A model generated the notes under the pieces. That model had not been told where the DNA came from. It saw nothing but the letters and a program-made list of their open reading frames with translations, and did no database searches. Positions 16,823 to 25,570 of a stretch of 64,000 bases of DNA are shown here, in pieces (position 1 is the stretch's first letter; every line of letters begins with the position of its first letter). The translations under genes were made by a program, and so were the position numbers. The stretch lies in contig NZ_CP150304.1 of the NCBI RefSeq assembly GCF_037992945.1, positions 2,049,501 to 2,113,500 on the forward strand. The letters are read 5' to 3'. Source of the stretch: Peribacillus sp. FSL E2-0218. GTDB lineage: Bacteria > Bacillota > Bacilli > Bacillales > DSM-1321.

Positions 16823-18415
16823 TTGAAAAGCAATGTCATCAATTATGTCGTTTTTCTTATCCTCATCGTAACATTCTTGATTATGGCAAAGCCGGACATG
16901 ACCTCTGCTGGAAAATTAAAACCACCCTCTGAAACATTCACCCCTGGCGATTGGTTTTTGGGGGGCACTCCTCCCAACCATGACAAAAATAAACCGCCGA
17001 TTGTATTTGTTCAAGGAAAGAATGGCAGTTCTACCAGCTGGTATGGTGAAACGGATTATCACGGGGTCAATGATATGTATACCAAAGCATATGAAGCGGG
17101 CTATCAAACCGTTTTCGTACAGCTTCATGATTCAGCCGGAAACGGTTCCGCTAGTCAATACGACAATGGCAGGCTGTTAGCTTCCATGCTAAAGGATATA
17201 AGCAAACATTTCGATGGTGAAAAAGTAAATATCATAGCACATAGCAAAGGGGGCCCGGACACCCAAGCGGCCCTTGTGCACTATGGAGCACACCAATATG
17301 TCGGCAGGGTCATCACCTTAGCATCCCCTCACCATGGATCGAACCTCGCTGATTTGGCATATAGCTGGTATGCAGGCTGGCTAGGCTCACTGCTGGGGCA
17401 AAAAGATGATGGAACATATTCTTTACAGGTTGGGAAAATGGCGGAATTTCGTTCTGTAACAGATAACCATATAAACTCCCGGAAAAACATGTATTTCACC
17501 GTTGCTGGAATGAATAGAGGACCAGCGTTGACTGCTTTATCACTTGGAGGAGAGTACTTGTCCTCCTATGGAGAAAACGATGGGCTTGTGAATGTCTGGA
17601 GCAGCAAAATCCCTTACGCGAAACATTTATTTACCGATTCAAACCTGGATCACGATAACATTCGCATGGGGGCTGCCGTATTTTCAAGAATTGAACCGTA
17701 TTTAAGAAGGACTTCGATTGCATTCGTTCCTGATATGGATATCCAACATAACCTGCAAGGAGAGGATGAGCCCATCACTTCTGCACTCTCTCAAACCGTT
17801 TTCGGAGGCGATCTGCAACAAAATGCTTGGAATGAACATAGTTTCCATGTAGATGAAGCGGTACCAGGTGTTATTACCATATACACAGCCTCAAAAGATG
17901 TGGAAATCCAAGTCGTATCTCCGTCTAATGAAAGGCACTCCCTTTCACCCATAGCACACTCCGCAAAAAATGAGACTTCCTTTTTTAAGGGAGCAGCCAT
18001 CCAAACATTTAAAAAAAGCAAGCTGGAAATGGGTACATGGCGGGTGCGGATGAAAACGAAGTCCCCTTTGGACGCATACTTATTAACGGCACAATTTAAC
18101 GAACGTGATCCGATTACATTGAGCATGCCTGGAAAAGTTAAACAAAAGGATGCCGAATTTTTCATAAAGAAACCGCTCAATGGTAAAAAGGAGCAAGTAC
18201 TCACAACCTTTAAGGTTCATCTAATCGATGAATTCGGGAAGGAGATCAGCCCAACAACCTCCATGCATATAAAGGACAATGAAAATTTTACTGGAACACT
18301 TCCGGAGGTGCCTAAATCCGGTGTATATAATGTAACGATCGATGTTAAGGAAAAAGGGGCGGATGGTACTGAACGAATACGTACCCTGATTCGTTCGATC
18401 TATATTGAAAAATAG
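16823..18415 (+). CDS. Secreted lipase/esterase with an extra C-terminal domain
   Basis: 530-residue exported alpha/beta hydrolase. A signal peptide (VVFLILIVTFLIMA followed by a TSAG-type cleavage region) leads into a lipase domain with nucleophile Ser141 in the AHSKGG elbow (Ala replacing the first Gly, as in Bacillus lipases), likely Asp253 (ENDGLV) and His277 (LDHDN). An oxyanion-type PPIVFVQGKNGSS strand opens the domain. Residues from about 310 on are beta-rich and of unknown type, perhaps a binding or chaperone-like domain. The TTG at 16823 follows AGGAGGAG; the open frame upstream lacks a ribosome site. Confidence 0.87.
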   Translation: MKSNVINYVVFLILIVTFLIMAKPDMTSAGKLKPPSETFTPGDWFLGGTPPNHDKNKPPIVFVQGKNGSSTSWYGETDYHGVNDMYTKAYEAGYQTVFVQLHDSAGNGSASQYDNGRLLASMLKDISKHFDGEKVNIIAHSKGGPDTQAALVHYGAHQYVGRVITLASPHHGSNLADLAYSWYAGWLGSLLGQKDDGTYSLQVGKMAEFRSVTDNHINSRKNMYFTVAGMNRGPALTALSLGGEYLSSYGENDGLVNVWSSKIPYAKHLFTDSNLDHDNIRMGAAVFSRIEPYLRRTSIAFVPDMDIQHNLQGEDEPITSALSQTVFGGDLQQNAWNEHSFHVDEAVPGVITIYTASKDVEIQVVSPSNERHSLSPIAHSAKNETSFFKGAAIQTFKKSKLEMGTWRVRMKTKSPLDAYLLTAQFNERDPITLSMPGKVKQKDAEFFIKKPLNGKKEQVLTTFKVHLIDEFGKEISPTTSMHIKDNENFTGTLPEVPKSGVYNVTIDVKEKGADGTERIRTLIRSIYIEK

Positions 18416-18426
18416 CGTGGATGCTT

Positions 18427-18460
18427 GGAAGATGCCTTTTCTTATAGAAGGCATTTTTTA
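18427..18460 (+). terminator. Lipase terminator
   Basis: GATGCCTT and AAGGCAT arms around TTCTTATAG are followed by TTTTTTATTTTG, eleven bases after the lipase stop codon. Confidence 0.75.
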
Positions 18461-18565
18461 TTTTGAAAAAAGGCGGGCGGGAGAGGAAAAAGACATCAAG
18501 TACCTACGAGTGAGCAAGCCTATGGCGAATGGAATGAAGGCGAGCCTCCTCGATACTAAACATAT

Positions 18566-18853
18566 TCACTCCGTCTTTTGTTTGGATGATCGATAGGATA
18601 ATATACCAGTTTTGAGGGCGGCATAATTGCCAATGCTTGCATATCCATAAAACCAGCCCATGAAAATGCCTGCAACCAAATGTTGTCGATGACTGATGAA
18701 AATGGAAATGAATAAACCGAGACCTAATACGATGGTAGGGATGAATTTGGATGGGATATGGAACATGATCTTGACGACCTGCGTGACGATCATGATGATA
18801 GGTATCGCTATCACAGCATCCCAAAAGTTTGTATGGATAGTTGGAAAGTCCAT
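18566..18853 (-). CDS. Holin-like small membrane protein
   Basis: 95 residues with two or three hydrophobic segments (AVIAIPIIMIVTQVV, FIPTIVLGLGLFISIFI, LVAGIFMGWFYGYASI) and a charged C-terminal tail (YRSSKQKTE). This build fits phage-type holins, which make holes that let endolysins without signal peptides reach the wall. The ATG at 18853 follows AAGGTGG. It is divergent from the LysM glucosaminidase. The holin role is inferred from build and neighbours, since membrane proteins this small are hard to classify. Confidence 0.62.
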   Translation of the reverse strand: MDFPTIHTNFWDAVIAIPIIMIVTQVVKIMFHIPSKFIPTIVLGLGLFISIFISHRQHLVAGIFMGWFYGYASIGNYAALKTGILSYRSSKQKTE

Positions 18854-19074
18854 CAGTGCACCACCTTAAGTAAGAAATTCTTCAAGCTTATTTTTTACCA
18901 TGTATAAACAAAATATACTATCGTAATATTGCTGATGATTTGGCTCTAATCTTGCAGGCGAGTCCAACTAGATACCCAATTGGTTGGACGACCTGTAACC
19001 TTTCTTATCCCTCTGAATACGATATGAGTGAAGGCATGCATTAATCTACTGGAGAATCTTATCGGGAGGTCGGA

Positions 19075-19689
19075 ATGAGCAAGGAAACGTTTATAAATGA
19101 AATTGCACCCTATGCCCTGAGAATTCATGAAGAGTTTAAAATTTTACCTTCCGTCATAATAGCCCAAGCATGTTTGGAGAGTGGATATGGGACAAGCACT
19201 TTAGCCAAGCAAGCAAAAAATATATTCGGTACGAAAGGTGACTATAAAGGCGAATCTATCATTATGCAAACAATCGAATATGTTAACGGAGCACCTGTCC
19301 AAGTAAGGAATAAATTCAGAAAGTACCCGACATGGGAGGAAAGTCTTCGCGATCTTGCCAATCTGTATGCATTCGGGACTTCGTGGAATAGAAATTTATA
19401 TACGGCCGTCATCGGTGAAAAGGATTTTAAAAAAGCCCTCAAGGCAATATACGATGCAGGCTACGCCACAGACCCGAAGTATATTGAAAAACTGGTGAAC
19501 CTTATAGAAACGAGCGATTTAACCAAGTTTGACTCCATGGTGGGTGAGGTCTATCATATCGTGATAAAAGGGGATACCGTTTCTGCGCTTGCCAAGGCAT
19601 ATGGTTCAACGCAAGTTCAGATTCAGCAATGGAACGGGCTGGCCGATCTAAACTTAATCAAAGTGAACCAAAGATTAAGAGTGAAATGA
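19075..19689 (+). CDS. Endo-beta-N-acetylglucosaminidase with C-terminal LysM
   Basis: 204-residue peptidoglycan hydrolase. Residues 5-150 form a glucosaminidase domain of the FlgJ/LytD type (ILPSVIIAQACLESGYGTSTLAKQAKNIFGTKGDYKG, with the catalytic Glu in LESGYG). A LysM repeat (EVYHIVIKGDTVSALAKAYGS) forms the end. There is no signal peptide, as in the amidase at 13552, and the two LysM ends are clearly alike (YH-V--GDTV-SLA-AYGST). It starts at ATG 19075 behind GGGAGG. Release probably depends on a holin or cell lysis. Confidence 0.9.
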   Translation: MSKETFINEIAPYALRIHEEFKILPSVIIAQACLESGYGTSTLAKQAKNIFGTKGDYKGESIIMQTIEYVNGAPVQVRNKFRKYPTWEESLRDLANLYAFGTSWNRNLYTAVIGEKDFKKALKAIYDAGYATDPKYIEKLVNLIETSDLTKFDSMVGEVYHIVIKGDTVSALAKAYGSTQVQIQQWNGLADLNLIKVNQRLRVK

Positions 19690-19848
19690 ACGTTAATCGG
19701 GAGGGAGTGCTATGCACTTGCTTTCTTTTTTTTGTCTGCCGATTGCATAGTGGAAGGGAAATGTGTTCTTTTCTAGTAAAAAATAATCCTATCAAAAAAT
19801 CCCTACGCATAATGAGAGAGTTCTCTACATAAATTAAGAGACAAACAA

Positions 19849-19872
19849 AAAAAGCGCGGTTAGCGCTTTTAG
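19849..19872 (-). terminator. lexA terminator
   Basis: Read leftward, AAAAGCGC-TAACC-GCGCTTTTTTT forms a perfect stem with a T run at the lexA stop codon. Confidence 0.8.
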
Positions 19873-20492
19873 TGTATTTGCCTATATAAGCCTATCACTT
19901 TTCCGAGTATGGATACATCCCGCAGAATGATGGGCTCCATATTCGAGTTCTCTGGCTGCAGCCTTATGTAATCCGGTTCCTTAAAGAATCGTTTTACTGT
20001 GGCTTCATCATCTTCAGTCATCGCCACGACGATATCTCCATTATTGGCACTGCTCTGTTGCTTCACGATGACATAATCACCGTCATGAATTCCTGCCTCG
20101 ATCATACTTTCCCCCATGATTTCAAGCATGAATACATGATCATCATGCGGTACCATGCTTTCGGGAAGCGGAAAGTATTCCTCTATGTTTTCAATTGCCG
20201 TTATCGGCATGCCGGCTGTAACTTTACCAAGTAATGGAACGTTCACGACATTGGCTTTCGGAATATTGTTAGCATCCTCCAAATTCAGGATTTCAATGGC
20301 CCTCGGTTTGGTTGGATCACGTCTAATCAGTCCTTTGCTTTCCAGGCGGGATAAATGTCCGTGTACGGTCGAGCTTGATGCAAGCCCAACTGCTTCGCCG
20401 ATTTCCCTTACGGATGGCGGATACCCTTTCAGGCGAACTTCTTCTTTAATGAAATCAAGAATATCTTGCTGCCGTTTTGATAGTTTAGTCAT
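19869..20492 (-). CDS. lexA: SOS repressor LexA
   Basis: 207-residue repressor of the DNA-damage regulon. Residues 1-65 form the winged helix (SKRQQDILDFIKEEVRLKGYPPSVREIG). The self-cleavage domain has the Ala93-Gly94 cleavage site (VTAGMPI), nucleophile Ser129 (MGESMIEAG) and Lys167 (EATVKRF). Length matches B. subtilis LexA closely. It is divergent from yneA, with LexA boxes between the two, so it represses itself and the yneA operon until RecA filaments trigger cleavage. Confidence 0.98.
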   Translation of the reverse strand: MTKLSKRQQDILDFIKEEVRLKGYPPSVREIGEAVGLASSSTVHGHLSRLESKGLIRRDPTKPRAIEILNLEDANNIPKANVVNVPLLGKVTAGMPITAIENIEEYFPLPESMVPHDDHVFMLEIMGESMIEAGIHDGDYVIVKQQSSANNGDIVVAMTEDDEATVKRFFKEPDYIRLQPENSNMEPIILRDVSILGKVIGLYRQIH

Positions 20493-20550
20493 ATGTGCAC
20501 CTCTTCCCCAATGTTCTTTGCTTCATTATAGCATGGAGGCCAATCCTATA

Positions 20551-20564
20551 CAAACATAAGTTCG
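20551..20564. promoter_or_regulatory. LexA box 1
   Basis: CAAACATAAGTTCG differs from the B. subtilis-type box CGAAC-N4-GTTCG at one base. It lies close to the lexA side of the divergent region. Confidence 0.75.
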
Positions 20565-20617
20565 AATTTTGTTGTTGACTGAAACAGGTGTTCTTATTAT
20601 AATTTAAATATAAAATG

Positions 20618-20631
20618 CGAACGAACATTCG
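20618..20631. promoter_or_regulatory. LexA box 2
   Basis: CGAACGAACATTCG matches CGAAC-N4-GTTCG with one substitution and lies 18 bases before the yneA start codon. A weaker third site around 20581-20594 (GAAACAGGTGTTCT) is possible. Confidence 0.8.
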
Positions 20632-20648
20632 TGTCGGAGGGATTATTC

Positions 20649-20960
20649 ATGAAAAAATTATACAAAAATTATATTTATACGATTCTATTAGCCGGTTCAG
20701 TATTTATATTTTCAATTTTATTCTCTTGCACAATAAACGATGATCAAAAAAAGGATTTCCTTTCTATAGAAGTAAGCGAAGGCGATACCTTATGGGAAAT
20801 CGCCGAAGAATATGAAGAAGCTGATTTGACAAAAAAAGAATTCATTGGTTGGATAGAAGAGCATAATGGTATCAGTGGGGATTCGATTAAACCCGGACAA
20901 GTAATCGTGATACCTGTAAAAGGGGAAAAGCTCGTTCAGAATTTGGCCAGTCAGCAGTGA
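20649..20960 (+). CDS. yneA: SOS cell-division inhibitor YneA
   Basis: 103-residue exported or membrane-anchored protein that delays septation after DNA damage. It has one N-terminal membrane segment (YTILLAGSVFIFSILFS) and a LysM domain outside (IEVSEGDTLWEIAEEYEEA to PGQVIVIPV). The ATG at 20649 follows GGAGGG. It is the first gene of the SOS unit yneA-yneB-ynzC, with LexA boxes in front. Confidence 0.93.
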   Translation: MKKLYKNYIYTILLAGSVFIFSILFSCTINDDQKKDFLSIEVSEGDTLWEIAEEYEEADLTKKEFIGWIEEHNGISGDSIKPGQVIVIPVKGEKLVQNLASQQ

Positions 20961-20972
20961 AGGTAGGGTATT

Positions 20973-21629
20973 ATGAAGGCAGTTATCTATTGTAGGGTCA
21001 GCACGGAAAAAGAGACACAGGAAACATCATTGGCAAGGCAGGAAGATGAACTAGTCAAGTTGGCCGGGAAGATGGATGTGGACGTGGTTGCGGTAATAAA
21101 AGAGCAGGCGAGCGGGTATGAGCTAAACCGTGACGGGATTTTTGATATGCTGGAGCTTTTTAAAACCAAGGAAGCTGAAGTCCTATTAATCCAGGACGAG
21201 ACACGGCTTGGAAGAGGCAATGCCAAAATCGCGCTTTTCCATGTCATCCTTAAAGAAGGCGTGAAAATTTACACACTTTCGCATGATGGGGAACTTGAGC
21301 TATCGGATTCAGATGCCATGGTCATCCAAATAGTCGGGATTGTGGAGGAATATCAAAGGAAGCTACATAATTTGAAAATAAAACGCGGGATGTTAAGGGC
21401 TGTCGAAAAAGGCTACCGCCCTCAAAAAAACCTGCATAACCAAAGGAATGCAACCGGAAGGGACCGCAAGGAAATTCCTGTAGAAGAAATCATTAAACTT
21501 CGTGCGAACGGATTGACGTTTGCAGAAATTGCAGCCACCTTAAGGGGGTTTGGCTATAAAGTATCCAAGGCTACCGTGAACCGCCGTTATCTTGAGCATC
21601 AGCAAAATACAGAGGAAAGTCAATCATAG
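20973..21629 (+). CDS. yneB: Serine recombinase-family protein YneB
   Basis: 218-residue resolvase/invertase-type protein with the catalytic Ser in AVIYCRVSTEKETQETSLARQ near residue 10 and the LLIQDETRLGRG active-site region; the C-terminal part carries a helix-turn-helix (LTFAEIAATLRGFGYKVSKATVNRRY). It lies 12 bases after yneA in the conserved Bacillus SOS operon. Its cellular role is not established; no site-specific target is visible nearby. Confidence 0.9.
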   Translation: MKAVIYCRVSTEKETQETSLARQEDELVKLAGKMDVDVVAVIKEQASGYELNRDGIFDMLELFKTKEAEVLLIQDETRLGRGNAKIALFHVILKEGVKIYTLSHDGELELSDSDAMVIQIVGIVEEYQRKLHNLKIKRGMLRAVEKGYRPQKNLHNQRNATGRDRKEIPVEEIIKLRANGLTFAEIAATLRGFGYKVSKATVNRRYLEHQQNTEESQS

Positions 21630-21693
21630 AACTTGTAATTTCGCTTCTTTTTTAATACCATGACAATATCAGCAGATATGAAGGAGCGAAATT

Positions 21694-21927
21694 ATGCTAT
21701 CAAAAGAAAAATTGGCCCGCATTAATGAACTTTCCAAAAAGGCTAAGGAAGTCGGCTTGACGGAAATGGAAGCGAAAGAGCAAACGCTATTAAGAAGCGA
21801 GTATTTAGAAACATTCAGGCGATCGATGTCCGATACGTTAGAACACGTGAAAGTGGTCGATCCTGAAGGTAATGACGTCACTCCACAGAAAATTAAAGAT
21901 ATTAAAGAGAAAAGAAACTTACATTAA
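21694..21927 (+). CDS. ynzC: DUF896 protein YnzC
   Basis: 77-residue helical-hairpin protein (LSKEKLARINELSKKAKEVGLTEMEAKEQTLLRSEYLETFR), the UPF0291/DUF896 signature. It completes the yneA-yneB-ynzC unit and follows an AAGGAG ribosome site. Its function is unknown; SOS induction is expected from position. Confidence 0.92.
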   Translation: MLSKEKLARINELSKKAKEVGLTEMEAKEQTLLRSEYLETFRRSMSDTLEHVKVVDPEGNDVTPQKIKDIKEKRNLH

Positions 21928-22014
21928 TGCTGGGACTTTCCTGACGGGAACTCTCTATTTTTAAGCTTCTTTTGGACAGTAATCCTTAAAAGAGAGTGCA
22001 TTCATGTATGTATT

Positions 22015-22050
22015 CTCCTATTTAGTTTAATCTAAATAGGGGAATTCTTT
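22015..22050 (+). terminator. Hairpin between ynzC and tkt
   Basis: CCTATTTAG at 22017-22025 and CTAAATAGG at 22032-22040 form a perfect nine-pair stem followed by GGGAATTCTTT. It probably ends the SOS transcript before the constitutively needed tkt. Confidence 0.55.
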
Positions 22051-22163
22051 AATTTTGGCTAAAGGATGTATAATATTGGGTATCGAATAGTGATTTTAGT
22101 TGTGATATTTAGCGGGTCACTATAATATAAAGAGGTACATTACAGGAAGGGATGTTTTACTAT

Positions 22164-24167
22164 ATGTTAGATAAATTAGATGCACTTTCTATCAATACCA
22201 TTCGTACTTTATCGATTGATGCAATTGAAAAGGCTAATTCTGGCCATCCAGGGATGCCTATGGGTGCAGCGCCAATGGCGTATAAACTATGGACTGAATA
22301 TATGAATCATAACCCGAAAAATCCAGAGTGGTTCAATAGAGATCGTTTCGTTCTTTCAGCAGGACATGGATCGATGCTGTTGTATAGCCTCCTGCACTTG
22401 TCTGGGTATGGCTTGACCATTGATGATTTAAAAGGGTTCCGTCAATGGGGCAGTAAAACTCCAGGCCATCCTGAATTCGGACATACTGCAGGCGTAGATG
22501 CGACTACAGGACCGTTAGGACAAGGGATCGCGATGGCAGTTGGAATGGCAATGGCCGAACGACACTTGGCAGAAAGCTATAACCGTGATTCTTATAATGT
22601 GGTCGATCATCATACATATAGCATTTGCGGAGATGGAGATTTAATGGAGGGTGTTTCTGCTGAAGCGGCATCATTAGCTGGGCATCTCCAACTTGGAAGA
22701 CTTGTTGTTTTATATGACTCCAATGATATCTCCCTTGATGGAGACTTAAGTCAGTCATTCAGTGAAAGTGTAGCAGAACGTTTCAAATCCTATAACTGGC
22801 AATATATCCGAGTTGAGGATGGGAATGATCTGGAAGAAATTGCTAAAGCGATTGAAGAAGCGAAAACGGATGAAAATCGTCCAACATTAATAGAAGTGAA
22901 AACAGTTATCGGCTACGGTTCACCAAACCGTTCAGGTAAGTCAGCAGTTCATGGCGCTCCGCTTGGTTCAGATGAGCTGAAGCTGACTAAGGAAGCATAT
23001 AAATGGACGTTCGAGGAAGATTTCCATGTTCCTGAGGAAGTGTATTCACATTTCAATCAAGCTTGTGTTGAAGCTGGATCGAAAAAAGAAGAAGCTTGGA
23101 ACGAACTGTTCAAGAATTACAAAGAAGCACATCCTGAATTAGCCGGACAATTGGAACTGGCCATCAAAGGTGAGCTGCCTGCTGAATGGGATCAGGAAGT
23201 ACCGGTTTATGAAGAAGGAAAAACATTGGCTTCCCGTGCTTCAAGCGGAGAAGTTTTAAATGCGATTGCCAAAAGGGTGCCTAGCTTCATAGGTGGATCG
23301 GCAGATTTAGCCGGCTCGAATAACACGGCCATCAAAGGTGAGACGGATTTATTACCGGGTAATTACAGTGGCCGTAATATATGGTTTGGTGTACGTGAAT
23401 TCGCAATGGGAGCTGCATTGAATGGGATGACTCTCCATGGCGGACTTAAAGTATACGGGGGGACTTTCTTCGTTTTCTCTGACTACTTGCGCCCAGCCAT
23501 AAGAATGGCAGCACTGATGGGTTTACCTGTAACGTATGTATTCACACATGACAGCATTGCTGTAGGGGAAGATGGTCCGACCCATGAGCCAATCGAACAA
23601 TTGGCTTCATTACGGGCGATGCCGAACCTAGGTGTTATCCGTCCAGCAGATGGGAATGAAACGGCAGCGGCTTGGAAAGTGGCTATGGAGTCTACAAATA
23701 AACCAACTGCCCTTGTACTTACTCGTCAAGGATTACCGACAATTAAGGACACGGATAAAAATGCTTATGAAGGTGTTTCAAAAGGAGCTTATATCATCTC
23801 CGACTCGAAAAAAGAAGAAGCTGATGCTTTGCTTCTTGCGACAGGCAGCGAAGTGAACTTGGCTGTGGAAGCACAGCAAGCTTTAGCGGCAGAAGGCATT
23901 GATGTCTCTGTAGTCAGCATGCCTTCATGGGATCGATTCGAAACGCAATCGAAAGAGTATAAACAGAGTGTCATCAATCCGGCTGTGAAAAAACGTCTAG
24001 CCATTGAAGTGGCTTCACCGTTTGGCTGGGATCGCTATACAGGTGATGAAGGTGAAATCTTGGCCATCAATCACTTTGGAGCGTCTGCACCTGGAAACAA
24101 GATCATGGAAGAGTTTGGGTTCACAGTCGATAATGTAGTGGCCCGTGTTAAAGAATTGTTAAATTAA
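22164..24167 (+). CDS. tkt: Transketolase
   Basis: 667-residue thiamine-diphosphate enzyme of the pentose phosphate pathway, moving two-carbon units between sugar phosphates. The GDGDLMEGVSAEAASLAGH segment holds the cofactor-binding GDG motif; HPGMPMGAAPMAY, TGPLGQGIAMAVGMA and ATGSEVNLA are family landmarks, and a pyrimidine-type domain (VREFAMGAALNGM) follows. The ATG at 22164 is spaced correctly from GGAAGG; the ATG at 22152 is too close. A TATAAT at 22121-22126 is a likely -10 box. Confidence 0.97.
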   Translation: MLDKLDALSINTIRTLSIDAIEKANSGHPGMPMGAAPMAYKLWTEYMNHNPKNPEWFNRDRFVLSAGHGSMLLYSLLHLSGYGLTIDDLKGFRQWGSKTPGHPEFGHTAGVDATTGPLGQGIAMAVGMAMAERHLAESYNRDSYNVVDHHTYSICGDGDLMEGVSAEAASLAGHLQLGRLVVLYDSNDISLDGDLSQSFSESVAERFKSYNWQYIRVEDGNDLEEIAKAIEEAKTDENRPTLIEVKTVIGYGSPNRSGKSAVHGAPLGSDELKLTKEAYKWTFEEDFHVPEEVYSHFNQACVEAGSKKEEAWNELFKNYKEAHPELAGQLELAIKGELPAEWDQEVPVYEEGKTLASRASSGEVLNAIAKRVPSFIGGSADLAGSNNTAIKGETDLLPGNYSGRNIWFGVREFAMGAALNGMTLHGGLKVYGGTFFVFSDYLRPAIRMAALMGLPVTYVFTHDSIAVGEDGPTHEPIEQLASLRAMPNLGVIRPADGNETAAAWKVAMESTNKPTALVLTRQGLPTIKDTDKNAYEGVSKGAYIISDSKKEEADALLLATGSEVNLAVEAQQALAAEGIDVSVVSMPSWDRFETQSKEYKQSVINPAVKKRLAIEVASPFGWDRYTGDEGEILAINHFGASAPGNKIMEEFGFTVDNVVARVKELLN

Positions 24168-24177
24168 TCGTAAATGG

Positions 24178-24210
24178 AACTGACGCCAACTAGTTTGGTG
24201 TCAGTTTTTT
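24178..24210 (+). terminator. tkt terminator
   Basis: AACTGACGCCAA and TTGGTGTCAGTT form a stem with one wobble, a short AGTT-type loop and a TTTTTT tail. Confidence 0.82.
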
Positions 24211-24245
24211 ATTGGAATTTCTTATTGTAAGGGGGAATTCTTCGA

Positions 24246-24252
24246 TTCGACA
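24246..24252. promoter_or_regulatory. Spo0A box upstream of sirA
   Basis: TTCGACA is the exact complement of the Spo0A box TGTCGAA. It lies about 55 bases upstream of a TATAAT (24306-24311) in front of sirA, which in B. subtilis is activated by Spo0A. A weaker near-match (TGTCAAT) is at 24298. Confidence 0.55.
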
Positions 24253-24439
24253 AAAAAAGAAGAAAATTTCTCCAACAAACAACATATACCGTCCGTTTGT
24301 CAATATATAATGAGAATAATTAATTTTCGTTTAATTATGTCAATTATAGGGGAAAGTCATCATAGATAGTAAAAAATGGAAGGGTTTGGTGTTGTGTTGT
24401 CCGTGTGACCAAAATAGGAATGCTAGGAGGCATTGGCTG

Positions 24440-24880
24440 ATGAGAACCTATCAAATTTTTTTAATCGAAGATGAATTTGCCCATCATTATTACGGTCGAG
24501 AAAAGCTATTTTTCAATTTGTTTTTGGAATATATTCATGCACGGGGCCGACTGAAGAGTATTTTGCAAAAACAAATCGAATTTGTCACCAAGACAGTCCC
24601 GACCATCCAATTGAAGTTGGCCATCGAGCACCGCTTGCAAAGAAAGATGAATTTTTGGACGCAAAATGGCAAATACTATCTAGAAAAAACAAATGGATCA
24701 AGTAAAGCCGTTTTAATTATCGAGAATGAATCCATTACACTAAAAGCTGATGGAGATTACGAAGCGGAGACTGCCTTTTTTGAATGTATTCGAAAATATG
24801 AGGCGAGTTTTCTCGCCATAGATTTTGAACACGAAAAATACGGCTGGTTAAAACCGATAAAAGAAAGAAAATTTGTCTAA
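24440..24880 (+). CDS. sirA: Sporulation inhibitor of replication SirA (YneE)
   Basis: 146-residue protein expected to bind DnaA and block new replication rounds once Spo0A is active. The start (MRTYQIFLIEDEFAHHYYGREKLFF) and overall length agree with B. subtilis SirA (148 residues as I recall). The ATG at 24440 follows CTAGGAGG; codons upstream in frame have no ribosome site. It lies between tkt and yneF as in B. subtilis, with a Spo0A box upstream. Confidence 0.9.
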   Translation: MRTYQIFLIEDEFAHHYYGREKLFFNLFLEYIHARGRLKSILQKQIEFVTKTVPTIQLKLAIEHRLQRKMNFWTQNGKYYLEKTNGSSKAVLIIENESITLKADGDYEAETAFFECIRKYEASFLAIDFEHEKYGWLKPIKERKFV

Positions 24881-24964
24881 ATGGGGGACTTTTCGGCAGC
24901 GGGTATTGTATAATAACCTTTGGTCTAGTACACTGATGTTAGACAACACGAAGGAGGAAATAGT

Positions 24965-25180
24965 ATGTGGGTTTACATTCTAGTTGGCGTACTGGCATTG
25001 ATTGCTGGAGTAGTGCTGGGATTTTTCATCGCTCGTAAATACATGATGGATTACTTAAAGAAAAATCCGCCAATTAACGAACAGATGCTGAAAATGATGA
25101 TGATGCAAATGGGTATGAAACCATCCCAAAAGAAAATTAATCAAATGATGAGCGCCATGAATAAACAACAAACAAAATAA
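24965..25180 (+). CDS. yneF: UPF0154 membrane protein YneF
   Basis: 71 residues with one N-terminal membrane helix (VYILVGVLALIAGVVLGFFIARKYM) and a Met-rich cytoplasmic tail (NEQMLKMMMMQMGMKPSQKKINQMM). This is the UPF0154 signature, conserved across Firmicutes and of unknown function. The ribosome site is AAGGAGG. It ends the lexA-linked block. Confidence 0.93.
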   Translation: MWVYILVGVLALIAGVVLGFFIARKYMMDYLKKNPPINEQMLKMMMMQMGMKPSQKKINQMMSAMNKQQTK

Positions 25181-25308
25181 ACTCAAGGGTTCATCCATTG
25201 ATTAATGGCAATTATAAGATAAGCAAATCATAAACTACTTTGAAGAGTGAATCTTTCATCATAAATTTCCATTGTTTTTGCTTTATCTTTCAATTACAGA
25301 TCCGAAAC

Positions 25309-25350
25309 CCCCTCTCTGCATGAATGAGCCAGAGAGAGGGTTTTTTTGTA
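25309..25350 (+). terminator. Terminator after yneF
   Basis: CCCTCTCTG and CAGAGAGAGGG form a strong stem with a TTTTTTT tail about 130 bases after the yneF stop codon. Confidence 0.82.
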
Positions 25351-25570
25351 TTGCAGAAGAAGTCTTTGAGTGGTCTTGTTCCGTTACATAGCAAGGGGTT
25401 CTGACCGGCCTTTCCATGCAAACGGAGTCAAAGGATCTGCAAGTCAGGGTAATAATATCGCAAATGTTTGGATTATGGTTGGTGAATATGTAAAAAGGCT
25501 CGTTACAATAGCTCATATCTGGTAAAATAGTTAATTGTAACTACTACAACTGCTAACAGGAGGATCATTG

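Noticed and set aside
13552..19689. Calling the island a complete prophage
   Set aside because: No integrase, attachment-site repeats, packaging, head or tail genes are visible on either strand.
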